A stretch of DNA of 64,000 nucleotides from Mycobacterium sp. E2733 (GCF_001667585.1 NZ_LZJZ01000015.1:121580-185579); one strand, 5' to 3'. Positions 1-8,824 are shown, counted from the first letter of the stretch. Program-made: numbers and translations. Notes: generated by a model from the letters alone, not told the origin.

Positions 1-390
1 CGCGGCGATGTCGCAGAAGGCCCGCGAATCCTTGGCGGTGCGCAGCGACCGCATGAAGGCGTCGAGCTGACCCAGGATCCGCGGTGTCGGACTGGTGGCC
101 GCACGCGCGGACGCGATGCCGTTGAGCAGGCCCTCGATTTCGTGGTGCTCGAGGACGGTGGCTTCGTCGAACCGCTCGACGAACGCCCCGCGGTGATAGC
201 GAGTGGAGACAATGCCGTCGTGTTCGAGTTGCACCAGCGCCTCTTGAATGGGGACGCGGCTTACGCCGAGTCCTAACGCGATCTCATTTCGATCGACGCG
301 GTCGCCGGTGCGCAACTTCCCCGTCAGCAAGAGGTGAAGGACGTGCGAAACAACCAGGTCCTTTTCTTTGACCCCGTATTTCTTTGGCAT
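1..390 (-). CDS. GntR-family (FadR-like) transcriptional regulator, 3' end outside window
   Basis: Reading leftward from the ATG at 390, an uninterrupted frame of 130 codons runs off the window edge. Residues about 10-70 form a GntR winged helix: the recognition region reads [18 protein letters not shown] and is followed by [17 protein letters not shown]. Next comes the start of an all-helical FCD-type effector domain ([19 protein letters not shown]). FadR/FCD regulators bind DNA as dimers and respond to small acids. The gene lies upstream of the Rv0044c-like oxidoreductase, as Rv0043c does in M. tuberculosis, so I take it as that orthologue. The effector is unknown. About 100 C-terminal residues are missing because of the window, not because of mutation. 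Confidence 0.85.
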   Translation of the reverse strand, partial: MPKKYGVKEKDLVVSHVLHLLLTGKLRTGDRVDRNEIALGLGVSRVPIQEALVQLEHDGIVSTRYHRGAFVERFDEATVLEHHEIEGLLNGIASARAATSPTPRILGQLDAFMRSLRTAKDSRAFCDIAA

Positions 391-498
391 TTCGTCGTTG
401 AGTCTCTTTCAAACCCGGTTCGGCTATCAGCGCGAGAAGTTTCTCACGAGTGGGCTCGTATTTTCCGGTGTTTCACCGATAAATGGTCAGCGACACTC

Positions 499-1284
499 TT
501 AACGACTATCGCGCCACCGGCACAGCGCTTCCGCGGCGTCGAGGTCGTAATCCGGTCCGTCGCACGCCACGGTCAGCAGCGTGACTCCCAGGCCGACCAG
601 CTTCTCGGCATTGTCGACCAGCTGACCGCGGTCCGGCACGGCGGCCGACCGTTCGATGCTCGCCGGGTCTCGGGCGACGTCGGCGCAGTGCCGGGCCAGG
701 ACCTCCGCCTTCGCCGGAAACTCGTCGGCGGAGGTGAAGCTGTGCCATAGGTCGGCGTACTGGGCGACCAGTCGCAGCGTCTTGCGCTCACCGCCCCCGC
801 CGATCAGAACCGGGATGTCCCGGGTCGGCGGGGGATTCAGTTTCGCCAGTCGAGCCTTGATCCGGGGGAGCGCGCCCGCGAGGTCGTCGAGGCGGCTGCC
901 CGCGGTGCCGAATTCGTAGCCGTACTCGTCGTAGTCCTTTTGCTTCCAACCCGAGCCGATTCCCAGCGCGAGCCGGCCGTCGGAAATGTGATCGACCGTC
1001 CGGGCCATGTCGGCCAGTAGCTCGGGATTGCGGTACGAGTTGCATGTGACCAGCGCGCCGATCTGGATGCGCGAGGTTTGCTCGGCCCACGCCCCGAGCA
1101 TGGTCCAGCATTCGAAATGCGCGCCGTCGGGATCGCCGTAAAGGGGGAAGAAGTGATCCCAGTTGAAGGCGATGTCGACGCCGATGTCCTCGCAGCGGCG
1201 CACGGCGTCCCGGATTTGGCGGTATTGCGGCGCGTGCTGAGGCTGCAGCTGCACGCCGATGCGGACGGGGCGATCAGGGCTCAT
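499..1284 (-). CDS. LLM-class F420-dependent oxidoreductase (Rv0044c orthologue)
   Basis: This 261-residue protein belongs to the luciferase-like TIM-barrel family that uses coenzyme F420. The family pattern is clear: IGVQLQPQ at the N terminus (strand 1), the NWDHFFPLYG loop, the LVTCNSYRNPELLADMARTVDHIS segment, then GRLALGIGSGWKQKDYDEYG, which is typical of these enzymes. The substrate cannot be told from the sequence. An AGGAG site lies 8 bases upstream of the ATG. It begins 14 bases after the stop of the alpha/beta hydrolase gene, so the two are very probably cotranscribed. It is the last gene of a minus-strand run that starts near 6536. Confidence 0.9.
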   Translation of the reverse strand: MSPDRPVRIGVQLQPQHAPQYRQIRDAVRRCEDIGVDIAFNWDHFFPLYGDPDGAHFECWTMLGAWAEQTSRIQIGALVTCNSYRNPELLADMARTVDHISDGRLALGIGSGWKQKDYDEYGYEFGTAGSRLDDLAGALPRIKARLAKLNPPPTRDIPVLIGGGGERKTLRLVAQYADLWHSFTSADEFPAKAEVLARHCADVARDPASIERSAAVPDRGQLVDNAEKLVGLGVTLLTVACDGPDYDLDAAEALCRWRDSR

Positions 1285-1298
1285 TAGTTTCTCCTATG

Positions 1299-2213
1299 TC
1301 AAGCCGTGTTGAGCACCCCGCGCAGCAGGTCGATCAAGGCGAGGGGCTGGTCGCTTTGCACGGAATGTCCGGAATTCTCGACGACGTGCGCCGTGCGGAA
1401 ATGCTTTGTGCGACGGCTGAGTTCGGCCGCATCGTCGTCGCTGACGAAACCTGACTTGCCGCCGCGGATAAGGGTGATGGGCGCGGAGAGCCGGTCCACG
1501 TCCTCCCACAGGACGTCGAAGTCGGGGAACTTGCGGATGGCGTCGTAGCGCCACGTCCAGTTGCCGTTGTCCAGCCGGCGCGAGTTGTGAAACACGCCGC
1601 GGCGCAGCGCCTTCACTTCGCGGTGTGGCGCCGCGGCGATCGTCAGGTCCAGCATGGCCTGGAAGCTGGGGAATTCGCGTTCCCCGTGCATCAACGCCAC
1701 CGTGCCCTGCTGTTCCTTCGTCATCTCCGAGTGCCGCTGCAGCGCCGACGGGGTGACGTCGATCAGCACGAGTTCGTTGACGAGTTCGGGCGCCACGGCG
1801 GCCAGCCGCAACGCGGTCAGCCCGCCCAGCGACATGCCCACGACGAGATCGGCGCTGGGCGCGTGCTCGCGCAGCGCGGGCAACAGGGCGTCGGCGTTGA
1901 TCTGCGGCGAGTAGTCGCCGTCCTCGCGCCATGCCGAATGGCCGTGCCCGGGAAGGTCCACGGCCAGTGCGGGCTCGCCGAGGCCGACGATGACGGTGTC
2001 CCAGGTGTGCGCGTTCTGCCCGCCGCCGTGCAGGAAAACGATCCGCGGGGGAGCACCACCCCAGCGCAGCGCGCTGATTTTGCCCTCGGCCATGCCCGAT
2101 TCGACCCGCTGGACATCGGGCAGCGGGCCCTCGACGCCGGCCTGCTCGGCGTTTTCGCGCAACAGCGAGAACTCAGACAGTCCGTCCAGGTCGTCTCCGG
2201 AGATTTCGGTCAC
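1299..2213 (-). CDS. Alpha/beta hydrolase (Rv0045c orthologue)
   Basis: This is a 304-residue esterase-type alpha/beta hydrolase. The oxyanion-hole motif HGGGQNAHTWD is at residues 62-72, the nucleophile elbow G-M-S-L-G has Ser128, and the catalytic His is His283 in ENSGHS. Length and neighbours match M. tuberculosis Rv0045c, which is known as an esterase acting on short acyl esters. The start is GTG; the 12-base gap to the upstream DUF1214 gene leaves little room for a longer N terminus. It is flanked on both sides by cotranscribed genes (gaps of 12 and 14 bases). No signal peptide is seen, so it should be cytoplasmic. The natural substrate is unknown. Confidence 0.88.
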   Translation of the reverse strand: MTEISGDDLDGLSEFSLLRENAEQAGVEGPLPDVQRVESGMAEGKISALRWGGAPPRIVFLHGGGQNAHTWDTVIVGLGEPALAVDLPGHGHSAWREDGDYSPQINADALLPALREHAPSADLVVGMSLGGLTALRLAAVAPELVNELVLIDVTPSALQRHSEMTKEQQGTVALMHGEREFPSFQAMLDLTIAAAPHREVKALRRGVFHNSRRLDNGNWTWRYDAIRKFPDFDVLWEDVDRLSAPITLIRGGKSGFVSDDDAAELSRRTKHFRTAHVVENSGHSVQSDQPLALIDLLRGVLNTA

Positions 2214-2225
2214 GGTCTACAGACA

Positions 2226-3434
2226 TTAGAGGACATAACGACGGCGAATGCCGTGGAATCGCTCCCACATCGCGGCGCTGCGTTCGGCGGGGCTCACCAT
2301 GGCGGTATCCGCCGGGAGGGCGGCGAGCACGTCGTCGTGCTTGACCGCCCGGGTGTTCAGCGCGGCCGGTTCGCCCTCGAGCATGTGCCGGTAGGTCAAG
2401 TTGCCGCACCGGAAGCCCTGGGTGTCGAGCCAATTGTGGACGCCCGGATCGCGATGGGCCATGACGAGCCGAACGCGGCCGTCGGCGTCGATCTTCGTGC
2501 GGCTCGGCGTATAGCTCACCGGGCGGTACAGGTAGTCCATGCTGTTGAAGAAGACCCCCATGTTGGTCAGCATCCACAGGCCGTCATGGGCATCGAATTC
2601 GACGATCAGCGCCGCATCGTCTGGGAGTTCCCAATACATGTTGGCGGCGGCCCGCCCGCGTTTGTTGTCGGCGCCGGTCGCGTCGATGTGCGGGAAAGCG
2701 TTCGGGCGCTTGGCGTCCACGCCGCCGTGGGTGAAGGGGAACTCGGGCCAGTCGGCCATCAGGCCGGTGACGAAATCACCGGCCCACCGCATCGCCCCGA
2801 CCATCTCGGCGGGGGAGGGCAACGGTTTGGGGGAGTCCATGTCGATTCGCTCGATGCGAAGCTGTGCCGGTAGCTCGTCCCAGCGGTCGAACCCCTGGCG
2901 GATAAACAGTTTGCGCGACCCGGCTGTGGTGGGCAGCCAGTTCGGCCCGCGCTGCGGCCCGCCGATGTAGAGCTCGAATGCTCCGTCGCCACCGACGTGG
3001 AGCTGATGGCCGAGCAGGTTGGCTTCCGGTATGTCCCCGAACGGTTCGTGCAGCACACCCGGGCCGGGTGTGCGGGGTCCCTGGACCGTCACGTTGAAAA
3101 ACCGGGCGGTGCCCCGGGTGCCGCTGAGCCGGTACGTCGATCGCCCGTCGATCCACGCCTGCTGGTAGGTGAAGTCGGCGCAGTCACCGCCGAGCTTGCG
3201 GGTCGGGCCGCAGAAGGTATGCAGCGCCGGGTAGCGGGTGTCGTGGGTTTCGAGCGCGAGATCGAAGGCTTGGCCGAGGTTTTGGGTGAGAAACCGATAG
3301 GCATCGACGCGATGCGTCCCGGATGCGGGATTGGCCTGCTTGAAGACCTGCTCACCGGCTTGCTGCAGCCGCGCGCAGAATTCGGTCCAGGCAGATTGCA
3401 GCGCCGCGTCGTCAGGACCGTCACCGAAGGCCAT
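2226..3434 (-). CDS. DUF1214 domain protein
   Basis: The protein has 402 residues from an ATG (MAFGDGPDD) that sits 2 bases after the stop of the isomerase gene; a longer in-frame version to 3479 would overlap that gene and is unlikely. The C-terminal third carries the DUF1214 pattern (residues about 305-365: IDADGRVRLVMAHRDPGVHNWLDTQG is the region, ending CGNLTYR). The N-terminal part (FNVTVQGP, GGDGAFELYIG) resembles the beta-rich part of the same proteins. The family has no assigned reaction; members often sit near hydrolases, sulfotransferases or steroid-type catabolic genes. No signal peptide is seen. It is cotranscribed with the genes on both sides. Function not assigned. Confidence 0.8.
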   Translation of the reverse strand: MAFGDGPDDAALQSAWTEFCARLQQAGEQVFKQANPASGTHRVDAYRFLTQNLGQAFDLALETHDTRYPALHTFCGPTRKLGGDCADFTYQQAWIDGRSTYRLSGTRGTARFFNVTVQGPRTPGPGVLHEPFGDIPEANLLGHQLHVGGDGAFELYIGGPQRGPNWLPTTAGSRKLFIRQGFDRWDELPAQLRIERIDMDSPKPLPSPAEMVGAMRWAGDFVTGLMADWPEFPFTHGGVDAKRPNAFPHIDATGADNKRGRAAANMYWELPDDAALIVEFDAHDGLWMLTNMGVFFNSMDYLYRPVSYTPSRTKIDADGRVRLVMAHRDPGVHNWLDTQGFRCGNLTYRHMLEGEPAALNTRAVKHDDVLAALPADTAMVSPAERSAAMWERFHGIRRRYVL

Positions 3435-3436
3435 GC

Positions 3437-4240
3437 TCACGCCTCCAGCTTGTCGAGCATTCCGCCGACCACATCGCACGCGCGCCGGGCGGATTCCAGG
3501 CGCCCCTCCCGGTCAATGCGGGGCCCGATCAGTTCCAGGTCGAAACCGTGCGGATAACCGCTGCCGAGCGCTTCGGCGACGAACGCTTCGATCGGAATGG
3601 TGCCGTCACCGGGAACCGCCCGGCCCGGCAGCGCCCGGTCACCGAGCACGTAGTCACTCAATTGGATGAGAGCCGTGCGCGGCAGCGCCCGTTGCACCAT
3701 AGCCTCGAAATCGCCCTCGGCCCAGCAGTGGAACACGTCGAGGCACACGCTCAGGTCGCCCATCTCGGCCAGCGTGACGGTGTCCCGCAACGTGTGGGCG
3801 AGGTGGATGTCGGCGTACAGGCTGGAAGCGTTCTCGATGGCCAGCGCCACCCCGGCCGTTTTGGCGTGTGCCACGCACGGGGCCACCAGGGCGCAGAACC
3901 GTTCGACGGCCTGTGTCCAGCTGAGGTCACCGCGCCCGCCGGTGAGCAAGTACACGGTGCGCGCGCCGACGGCTGCCGCGGCGTCGATCACGGCACACAG
4001 CCCGGCGCGGGCGGCCTCTGGGTCGTTGGAGAGCGCGCCGCCGGCAAACAGGTGGTAGACGGCCTCCACGGTGTAGTCGTTGTGCTGCAGGATGATTGGG
4101 AATTCCGGGTCGAGCAGTTGGCTGTCCAGGATGCTTAGCCGGGAGACGCCCAGCGCCGCCCAGTGTCCTTGCAGTTCATGGAGCGAGTCGCCGTAGAAGG
4201 TGACGCTGTGCACCGATAGGCGTTGGTGGGTTTCGGTCAT
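3437..4240 (-). CDS. Sugar phosphate isomerase/epimerase family TIM barrel
   Basis: The protein has 267 residues. The layout fits the xylose-isomerase-like TIM-barrel (AP endonuclease 2) superfamily. Candidate metal-site acids are in ALAIENASSLY (residues about 130-140), in CLDVFHCWAEGDF (DxxH), and in GFDLELIGPRID (ExxG). These enzymes move a hydroxyl or double bond in a sugar or cyclitol acid using a divalent metal. The start ATG overlaps the upstream sulfotransferase stop (ATGA), and the stop is 2 bases from the DUF1214 start, so translation is coupled through the set. The substrate is unknown. It has no counterpart at this position in M. tuberculosis. Confidence 0.8.
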   Translation of the reverse strand: MTETHQRLSVHSVTFYGDSLHELQGHWAALGVSRLSILDSQLLDPEFPIILQHNDYTVEAVYHLFAGGALSNDPEAARAGLCAVIDAAAAVGARTVYLLTGGRGDLSWTQAVERFCALVAPCVAHAKTAGVALAIENASSLYADIHLAHTLRDTVTLAEMGDLSVCLDVFHCWAEGDFEAMVQRALPRTALIQLSDYVLGDRALPGRAVPGDGTIPIEAFVAEALGSGYPHGFDLELIGPRIDREGRLESARRACDVVGGMLDKLEA

Positions 4241-5412
4241 GTCAATGCCCGGTTCTCGATGGCGACGCCGAATCGCTCTCGGAACGACCGGAATTCCGCG
4301 TGCAGCGCGTCGAGGTCTTCGCCGATGTCGATCAGCAGTTGCGTGGAGTAGCGGAATTTGCCGTAGCGATCGCCGCGATTGCCGGTGAGGTAGGCGCGCA
4401 TCGCCGATTCGGCGTCGTCCGTCAACTCGCGACCGCAGAACGCATAGTAGCGCCGCACGGTGCCGATGTGGTCGGCGATGAAGTCGGCGTAGCGCATGTG
4501 CAGGATGCGGGGGTCGTCCACCAAGGGGTTGCTCATCGTGTTGGCGATGCTGGCGCGGGTCATCTCGAGGTGCTTTTTCGCTTCCGCGTGCAGATCGACC
4601 GGACCGACGATGCCTTCGGCGATGTCGGCCATCATCATGGTGCGTGACGCGGCGACCTGTACGGGGTCGCGGTGCAGCCATACCATGTGCGCGTCGGGAT
4701 AGGTGTCGAACAGCTCCTTTAGGCGGAAGCCGTGAAAACCCTTGAGGACCCACTGCTTTTGCTCTCGGCCGTACTGGAGCTGTTGCAGCATGGCTTTGTG
4801 CAGCCGATATTGCGCCGCCGCGTCGGTGGCCAGGCCGCCTACCAGCGACTGCATCGGCACGCGCCACCAGGCGGTGGGTGTCATCACCCGGAAGTCGAAC
4901 GCCCAGGTGCGCTCGTCTTCGGGCAGACCGTCGCCCAGCATGTCGTTGTAGGGGTGGCTGTGCAGCCACTTGGGCAGCTTGGCGTTGATCTCGCGCCAGT
5001 CGGCGTCGGCCCGCCGCCGCCGGTCATCCTCGGTACCGGCCAGACCCGGTGGCGGTGACGGATACATCACTTCCCAGAAGCGCAGCGCCCGCGCCTGCGG
5101 ATCGACGGACATCAGGGCGTGCATGAGCGTTGTGCCCGAACGGGGTTCGCCCGTCACGAACATCGGCTCCTCGATCACCTCGTCGGCGATCGGGTAGCGG
5201 TTGCGGTCTTCGATGAATTCCAGCCGCGACGTCAACAGCCAGCGACACACCTCCGCGGCCTGCCGGTTGCCGTCGGCGTCCATGCCGAGGCCGTTCAGGT
5301 GATCGACGGCGATGCGGAAGCGTTGCGGCAGTGTCGGATCGCCGTAGTCGCGCAGTCCGGTTTCGGCCTCCGCGGCGGCGAGCAGCTCGGCGGCGTCCAG
5401 GGCAATCGTCAC
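4237..5412 (-). CDS. Sulfotransferase family protein
   Basis: The protein has 391 residues from a GTG start that overlaps the stop of the upstream oxidoreductase by GTGA. The PAPS 5'-phosphosulfate loop is clear (FVTGEPRSGTTLMHAL, residues about 87-102). The 3'-phosphate motif follows near residue 245 (WLHRDPVQVAASRTMMM). Both match the Sulfotransfer_3 family, also called Stf in mycobacteria, which moves sulfate from PAPS to hydroxyls of lipids or metabolites. An in-frame extension to 5688 exists but lies entirely inside the upstream gene and is rejected. Position in an operon with an F420 oxidoreductase and an isomerase suggests one step in modification of a shared small molecule or lipid; that is inference. 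Confidence 0.88.
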   Translation of the reverse strand: MTIALDAAELLAAAEAETGLRDYGDPTLPQRFRIAVDHLNGLGMDADGNRQAAEVCRWLLTSRLEFIEDRNRYPIADEVIEEPMFVTGEPRSGTTLMHALMSVDPQARALRFWEVMYPSPPPGLAGTEDDRRRRADADWREINAKLPKWLHSHPYNDMLGDGLPEDERTWAFDFRVMTPTAWWRVPMQSLVGGLATDAAAQYRLHKAMLQQLQYGREQKQWVLKGFHGFRLKELFDTYPDAHMVWLHRDPVQVAASRTMMMADIAEGIVGPVDLHAEAKKHLEMTRASIANTMSNPLVDDPRILHMRYADFIADHIGTVRRYYAFCGRELTDDAESAMRAYLTGNRGDRYGKFRYSTQLLIDIGEDLDALHAEFRSFRERFGVAIENRALT

Positions 5413-6536
5413 GACGGCCGCCCGCACAGCCGCAACAGTTCGTCTTCGGCGGCGCGGACGTTTGCCGCCGAAGCCTCGGCGTAGCTGAGGGCGCCCATGG
5501 CGCCGTAGTCCAGGATCTTGGGCACGCGCAGTCCGGCGTCCACGTACGTCTTGATGATCTTGGCAACCTCCGCCGGCGTCCCATGCGGCACGACGGCCAG
5601 CACCATCTCGGGCCGCGCTTTGTCGAGGAACGCGACGATTCGCTCGTGGGTGAGCACCGCCGGGTCGATGTCCAGGAATCCACGCCATCGCTCGCCCATG
5701 GGGTGCTCAAATCCGAAGCCGCGCAACGTCTCTGCCGAGACCTGCAGCAGGAACGCCTTGACCAGGGGTGCCCGCAGGATCTCCGCGAGGGCGTCGTCGT
5801 CCTCGCCGATCAGACACACCTGGATGAAGCACGGAGTGATCGCCAGCGGATCGCGACCGGCGCGGTCCGCGGATGCCCTTACCGCGGAGAGCATTTCGGC
5901 ATATTGCTCCGGCGTCCATGCGCCGGCCGGCCACCACCCGTCGGCGTGCCGGCCGGCGATGTCCAGCATGCGCGGGCCGCTGGCGCCGATCCAGATCTGC
6001 GGTGCCCGGCCGGCGTAGGGTTCGGTGTCCAGCCGAGCGTGGCGTAGCGAGTAGAACTGGCCGTCGAAATCGACCGGGCCGTCGCTCTCCCAGAGCAGGC
6101 GGATCACCGTCAGCGCCTCCTCGAAACGGCTGACCGGTCTCGCGAAGTCGAACCCGTAGGGCACGGTGTTTTCGCTTTCGCCGCTGCCCAGGCCGAGGAT
6201 GAACCGTCCCTTGGCGAGATGGTCGATGGTCAGCGCCGTCTGGGCCAGCATGCTGGGGTGGCGGCGCACGGTGTCGACCACGGCGGTGACGAGCGGAACG
6301 TTCTCGGTCAGGACGGCGGCCGCGGCGGCCACCGCCAGGCCGTCGAGGTGACGGTGCGGCGACGGGGACGCGGTGGCGAGATCGGTGAACTCGGGCGTCC
6401 AAATCGAGTCCGGCCAGAAGCTGACCATGTGGTCGGGCAGCCAGATCGAGTGGTACCGGCCGCTGTCCAGTTCTTCGAGCCGCGACAGGTCCAGGGGAAG
6501 TGTCGTGCGCAGGAAAGCGGCGGGCTGAACGGTCAT
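5409..6536 (-). CDS. LLM-class F420-dependent oxidoreductase, phthiodiolone-reductase-like
   Basis: The protein has 375 residues. The segment GRFILGLGSGESENTVPYGFDFARPVSRFEEAL closely follows the corresponding part of M. tuberculosis phthiodiolone ketoreductase Rv2951c as I recall it (GIGVGEREGNEPYG, then KPVARFEEAL). The region APQIWIGASGPRMLDIAGRHADGWWP matches the same subfamily. Such enzymes reduce a keto group with F420H2. It is the first gene of the accessory operon: its stop overlaps the GTG start of the sulfotransferase. No strong ribosome binding site is visible ahead of the ATG. No PDIM genes are in the window, so a role in phthiocerol lipids is not implied; the substrate is open. 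Confidence 0.87.
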   Translation of the reverse strand: MTVQPAAFLRTTLPLDLSRLEELDSGRYHSIWLPDHMVSFWPDSIWTPEFTDLATASPSPHRHLDGLAVAAAAAVLTENVPLVTAVVDTVRRHPSMLAQTALTIDHLAKGRFILGLGSGESENTVPYGFDFARPVSRFEEALTVIRLLWESDGPVDFDGQFYSLRHARLDTEPYAGRAPQIWIGASGPRMLDIAGRHADGWWPAGAWTPEQYAEMLSAVRASADRAGRDPLAITPCFIQVCLIGEDDDALAEILRAPLVKAFLLQVSAETLRGFGFEHPMGERWRGFLDIDPAVLTHERIVAFLDKARPEMVLAVVPHGTPAEVAKIIKTYVDAGLRVPKILDYGAMGALSYAEASAANVRAAEDELLRLCGRPS

Positions 6537-6585
6537 CGAGAGATGATGCTAAGCACCTGCCCAGCGTCGTGTGGACGATTTCAAG

Positions 6586-7383
6586 CTAGGCGTTAGTGAG
6601 CACGCGGTTCGTGGCGAGCCATTCGTCGATGTACGCCATGGTTACCGGGAGCGCATTCCCGGAAAAGACGAGGTGGTCCGAGCCGGGAATGTCCACGCAG
6701 GTCCCCCGCGGATAGCGCGCGGCCGTCTTAGGGGCGATCTGGGGCGGCACCATACGATCGTGTTCGCCGCGGATCGCAAGCACCGGCGTCGCAATCGCGG
6801 CGAAGTCGACGGTGGCGGCTTTGCCCCGGTCCAGAAATGGAAAGACGATCTCGCAATACGCGCGCCCCGATTCGCAGACGAAGCCGGCGAATACCTCACG
6901 GGCAACCTCTTCGGTCTGCGCGTTGGCTACCCACCGGCGAAACCGGGGCCACGTAGTGGGATACAGCGGGTTGGCCCACGGTCGCGGCTGTAAAAAGTGC
7001 CGCCCGAACACGCTCCCGAAACTGCGCAGCGTTGCAGGAGTCGGAGCGAAGATGCCTGCCGCCGGTGTCGGGCAGGCGGCGATGACGCCGGCATGACGGG
7101 TACGTGCGGCGACGAGCTGCGCCAGCAGACCGCCCAGTGACAGTCCCACCAACAGCGGTGGCGAGCCTAGCGAATCGACGAGCGCGACGAGGTCTTCCGT
7201 GTAGTCATGCATGCTCAGCGACGCGATTTTCATGGCGCCCTCTGCCAAAGGCAATTCGTGATGGCGGAGCGTCGGGGTGTGCACCGTATAACCGCGTTCC
7301 TCGAAGGCCACGCGAGCGGGACCCCAGTGATCGCCGCGGCCCCACGTGCCGTGGATGAGAACGACATGCTTGGCGCCGGACAT
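6586..7383 (-). CDS. Alpha/beta hydrolase
   Basis: The protein has 265 residues if it starts at MSGAKHVVLIHG; a frame 15 codons longer (ATG at 7428) exists but adds residues not typical of the fold. Motifs: oxyanion loop LIHGTWGRGDHWG, nucleophile elbow VGLSLGGLLAQ, acid in AIRGEHDRMVPP, and catalytic His in GSDHLVF. The reaction is probably hydrolysis of an ester or amide, substrate unknown. It is separated by 49 bases from the oxidoreductase downstream on the same strand, so it may be cotranscribed with the accessory operon. The 335 bases before it hold an unusual inverted repeat and a small palindrome repeat. No signal peptide. Confidence 0.8.
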   Translation of the reverse strand: MSGAKHVVLIHGTWGRGDHWGPARVAFEERGYTVHTPTLRHHELPLAEGAMKIASLSMHDYTEDLVALVDSLGSPPLLVGLSLGGLLAQLVAARTRHAGVIAACPTPAAGIFAPTPATLRSFGSVFGRHFLQPRPWANPLYPTTWPRFRRWVANAQTEEVAREVFAGFVCESGRAYCEIVFPFLDRGKAATVDFAAIATPVLAIRGEHDRMVPPQIAPKTAARYPRGTCVDIPGSDHLVFSGNALPVTMAYIDEWLATNRVLTNA

Positions 7384-7459
7384 GGAACAAAGGATGACAC
7401 CCAAGGGTGTCATCAACGGTCGAATCACTTCGGTAACAAGAATCAGCGCATGTGCCGGT

Positions 7460-7531
7460 TGTCCGCCTCAGAGCGACTGCCCTTCGCGCGGCTCGGCGCT
7501 CACTTGCCGCGTAGTCGCTGTGAGGCGGACA
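7460..7531. repeat. Long inverted repeat (19-base arms) between ino1 and hydrolase genes
   Basis: The left arm at 7460-7478 (TGTCCGCCTCAGAGCGACT) and right arm at 7513-7531 pair at 18 of 19 positions around a 34-base centre. Transcribed from either strand it would make a stable stem-loop. It lies about 77 bases upstream of the hydrolase start. It could be a regulatory RNA structure, a terminator, or the remains of a small mobile element; there is no T-run after it. Confidence 0.7.
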
Positions 7532-7590
7532 CGCAGCACACGCCGACCCTCTTGTGACTCCTGTGAATGACGGCGGCAACCGGCCGCAGC

Positions 7591-7642
7591 ACCGAGCGTC
7601 ACGCCAGCGTGGCTGCGGTCGCCGAGCGTCACGCTGGCGTGA
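7591..7642. repeat. Two tandem palindromic units, 30-base period
   Basis: Copies at 7592-7612 and 7622-7642 share CCGAGCGTCACGC followed by GCGTG. The second contains a perfect GTCACGC/GCGTGAC palindrome around two bases; the first has one mismatch. The 17-mer at 7591-7607 reappears in reverse complement, with one change, at 21998-22014, so this looks like a dispersed intergenic family. Confidence 0.6.
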
Positions 7643-7665
7643 CCGAATGACCGCGCCAAACGAAA

Positions 7666-7701
7666 GTGCGGTGAAGCCGCAGTAGCGCGACCTCACCGCA
7701 C
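7666..7701 (-). terminator. Hairpin after ino1
   Basis: GTGCGGTGA (7666-7674) and TCACCGCAC (7693-7701) are perfect 9-base arms around an 18-base loop, 16 bases past the ino1 stop. On the minus strand it is followed by a partly T-rich CTTTCGTTT, so it fits a transcription terminator for ino1. Confidence 0.55.
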
Positions 7702-7717
7702 AATCGGTGAAAAAGGG

Positions 7718-8824
7718 TCAGCCCTCGATGATGAACTGTTCGAGCTGTGCACGCGCGATGTCGTCCGGCAGTTGCTTCGGCGGGCTCTTCATCAGGTAGG
7801 CCGACGCCGGGATCACCGGTCCGCCGATGCCGCGATCCTTGGCGATCTTGGCCGCCCGCACCGCGTCGATGATGACGCCCGCCGAGTTGGGCGAGTCCCA
7901 CACCTCGAGCTTGTACTCCAGGTTCAGCGGCACGTCGCCGAACGCGCGGCCCTCGAGCCGGACGTACGCCCACTTGCGGTCGTCGAGCCAGCCGACGTGG
8001 TCGGACGGGCCGATGTGCACGTCTTTGGTCTTGAACTCGCGCTGCAGGTTGGAGGTGACGGCCTGCGTCTTGGAGATCTTCTTGGACTCCAGCCGTTCGC
8101 GCTCGAGCATGTTGAGGAAGTCCATGTTGCCGCCCACATTGAGCTGCATGGTGCGGTCCAGTTGCACGCCGCGGTCCTCGAACAGCTTGGCCATCACCCG
8201 GTGGGTGATGGTGGCGCCGACCTGGCTCTTGATGTCGTCGCCGACGATCGGCACGCCCGCGTCGGCGAACTTCTTCGCCCACACCGGGTCCGAGGCGATG
8301 AACACCGGCAGCGCGTTGACGAACGCCACGCCGGCGTCGATGGCGCACTGGGCGTAGAACTTGTCGGCCTCCTCGGAGCCCACCGGCAGGTAGGACACCA
8401 GCACGTCGACGTTGTTCTCCTTGAGGACCTTGACCACGTCGACCGGCTCGGCGTCGGACACCTCGATGGTGTCGGCGTAGTACTTGCCGATGCCGTCGAG
8501 CGTCGGGCCGCGCTGCACCGTCACATTGGTGGGCGGCACGTCGGCGATCTTGATCGTGTTGTTCTCCGAGGCGAAGATCGCATCGGACAGGTCGAAGCCG
8601 ACCTTCTTCGCGTCCACGTCGAAGGCCGCGACGAACTTGACGTCGCGCACGTGGTATTGGCCGAACTTCACGTGCATCAGACCGGGCACGGTGCTGTTCT
8701 CGTCAGCGTTCTGGTAATACTCGACGCCCTGTACCAGCGAAGAAGCGCAGTTACCGACGCCGACAATGGCGACTCGTACGTCCGACTGCGCCTCTTCCGC
8801 CTTCGGCGGCTGGTGCTCACTCAT
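7718..8824 (-). CDS. ino1: Inositol-3-phosphate synthase
   Basis: Converts glucose 6-phosphate to 1L-myo-inositol 1-phosphate with bound NAD, the entry step to phosphatidylinositol, PIMs, lipoarabinomannan and mycothiol. The protein has 368 residues counting the start, about the M. tuberculosis Ino1 length. Visible features: NAD-binding start [18 protein letters not shown] (residues about 16-33), the NALPVFIAS segment, [11 protein letters not shown], and the [11 protein letters not shown] core of the inositol-phosphate synthase domain. The ATG at 8824 has TAGGAG 9 bases upstream; in-frame codons further up run into the PadR intergenic region. It follows the PadR gene by 59 bases, the same pairing as Rv0046c/Rv0047c, which suggests cotranscription and possibly PadR control. 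Confidence 0.97.
   Translation of the reverse strand: MSEHQPPKAEEAQSDVRVAIVGVGNCASSLVQGVEYYQNADENSTVPGLMHVKFGQYHVRDVKFVAAFDVDAKKVGFDLSDAIFASENNTIKIADVPPTNVTVQRGPTLDGIGKYYADTIEVSDAEPVDVVKVLKENNVDVLVSYLPVGSEEADKFYAQCAIDAGVAFVNALPVFIASDPVWAKKFADAGVPIVGDDIKSQVGATITHRVMAKLFEDRGVQLDRTMQLNVGGNMDFLNMLERERLESKKISKTQAVTSNLQREFKTKDVHIGPSDHVGWLDDRKWAYVRLEGRAFGDVPLNLEYKLEVWDSPNSAGVIIDAVRAAKIAKDRGIGGPVIPASAYLMKSPPKQLPDDIARAQLEQFIIEG

Noticed and set aside
1587..2873. 428-codon open frame on the plus strand
   Set aside because: It is antisense to the hydrolase and DUF1214 genes, lacks domain similarity, and reflects high-GC antisense openness.
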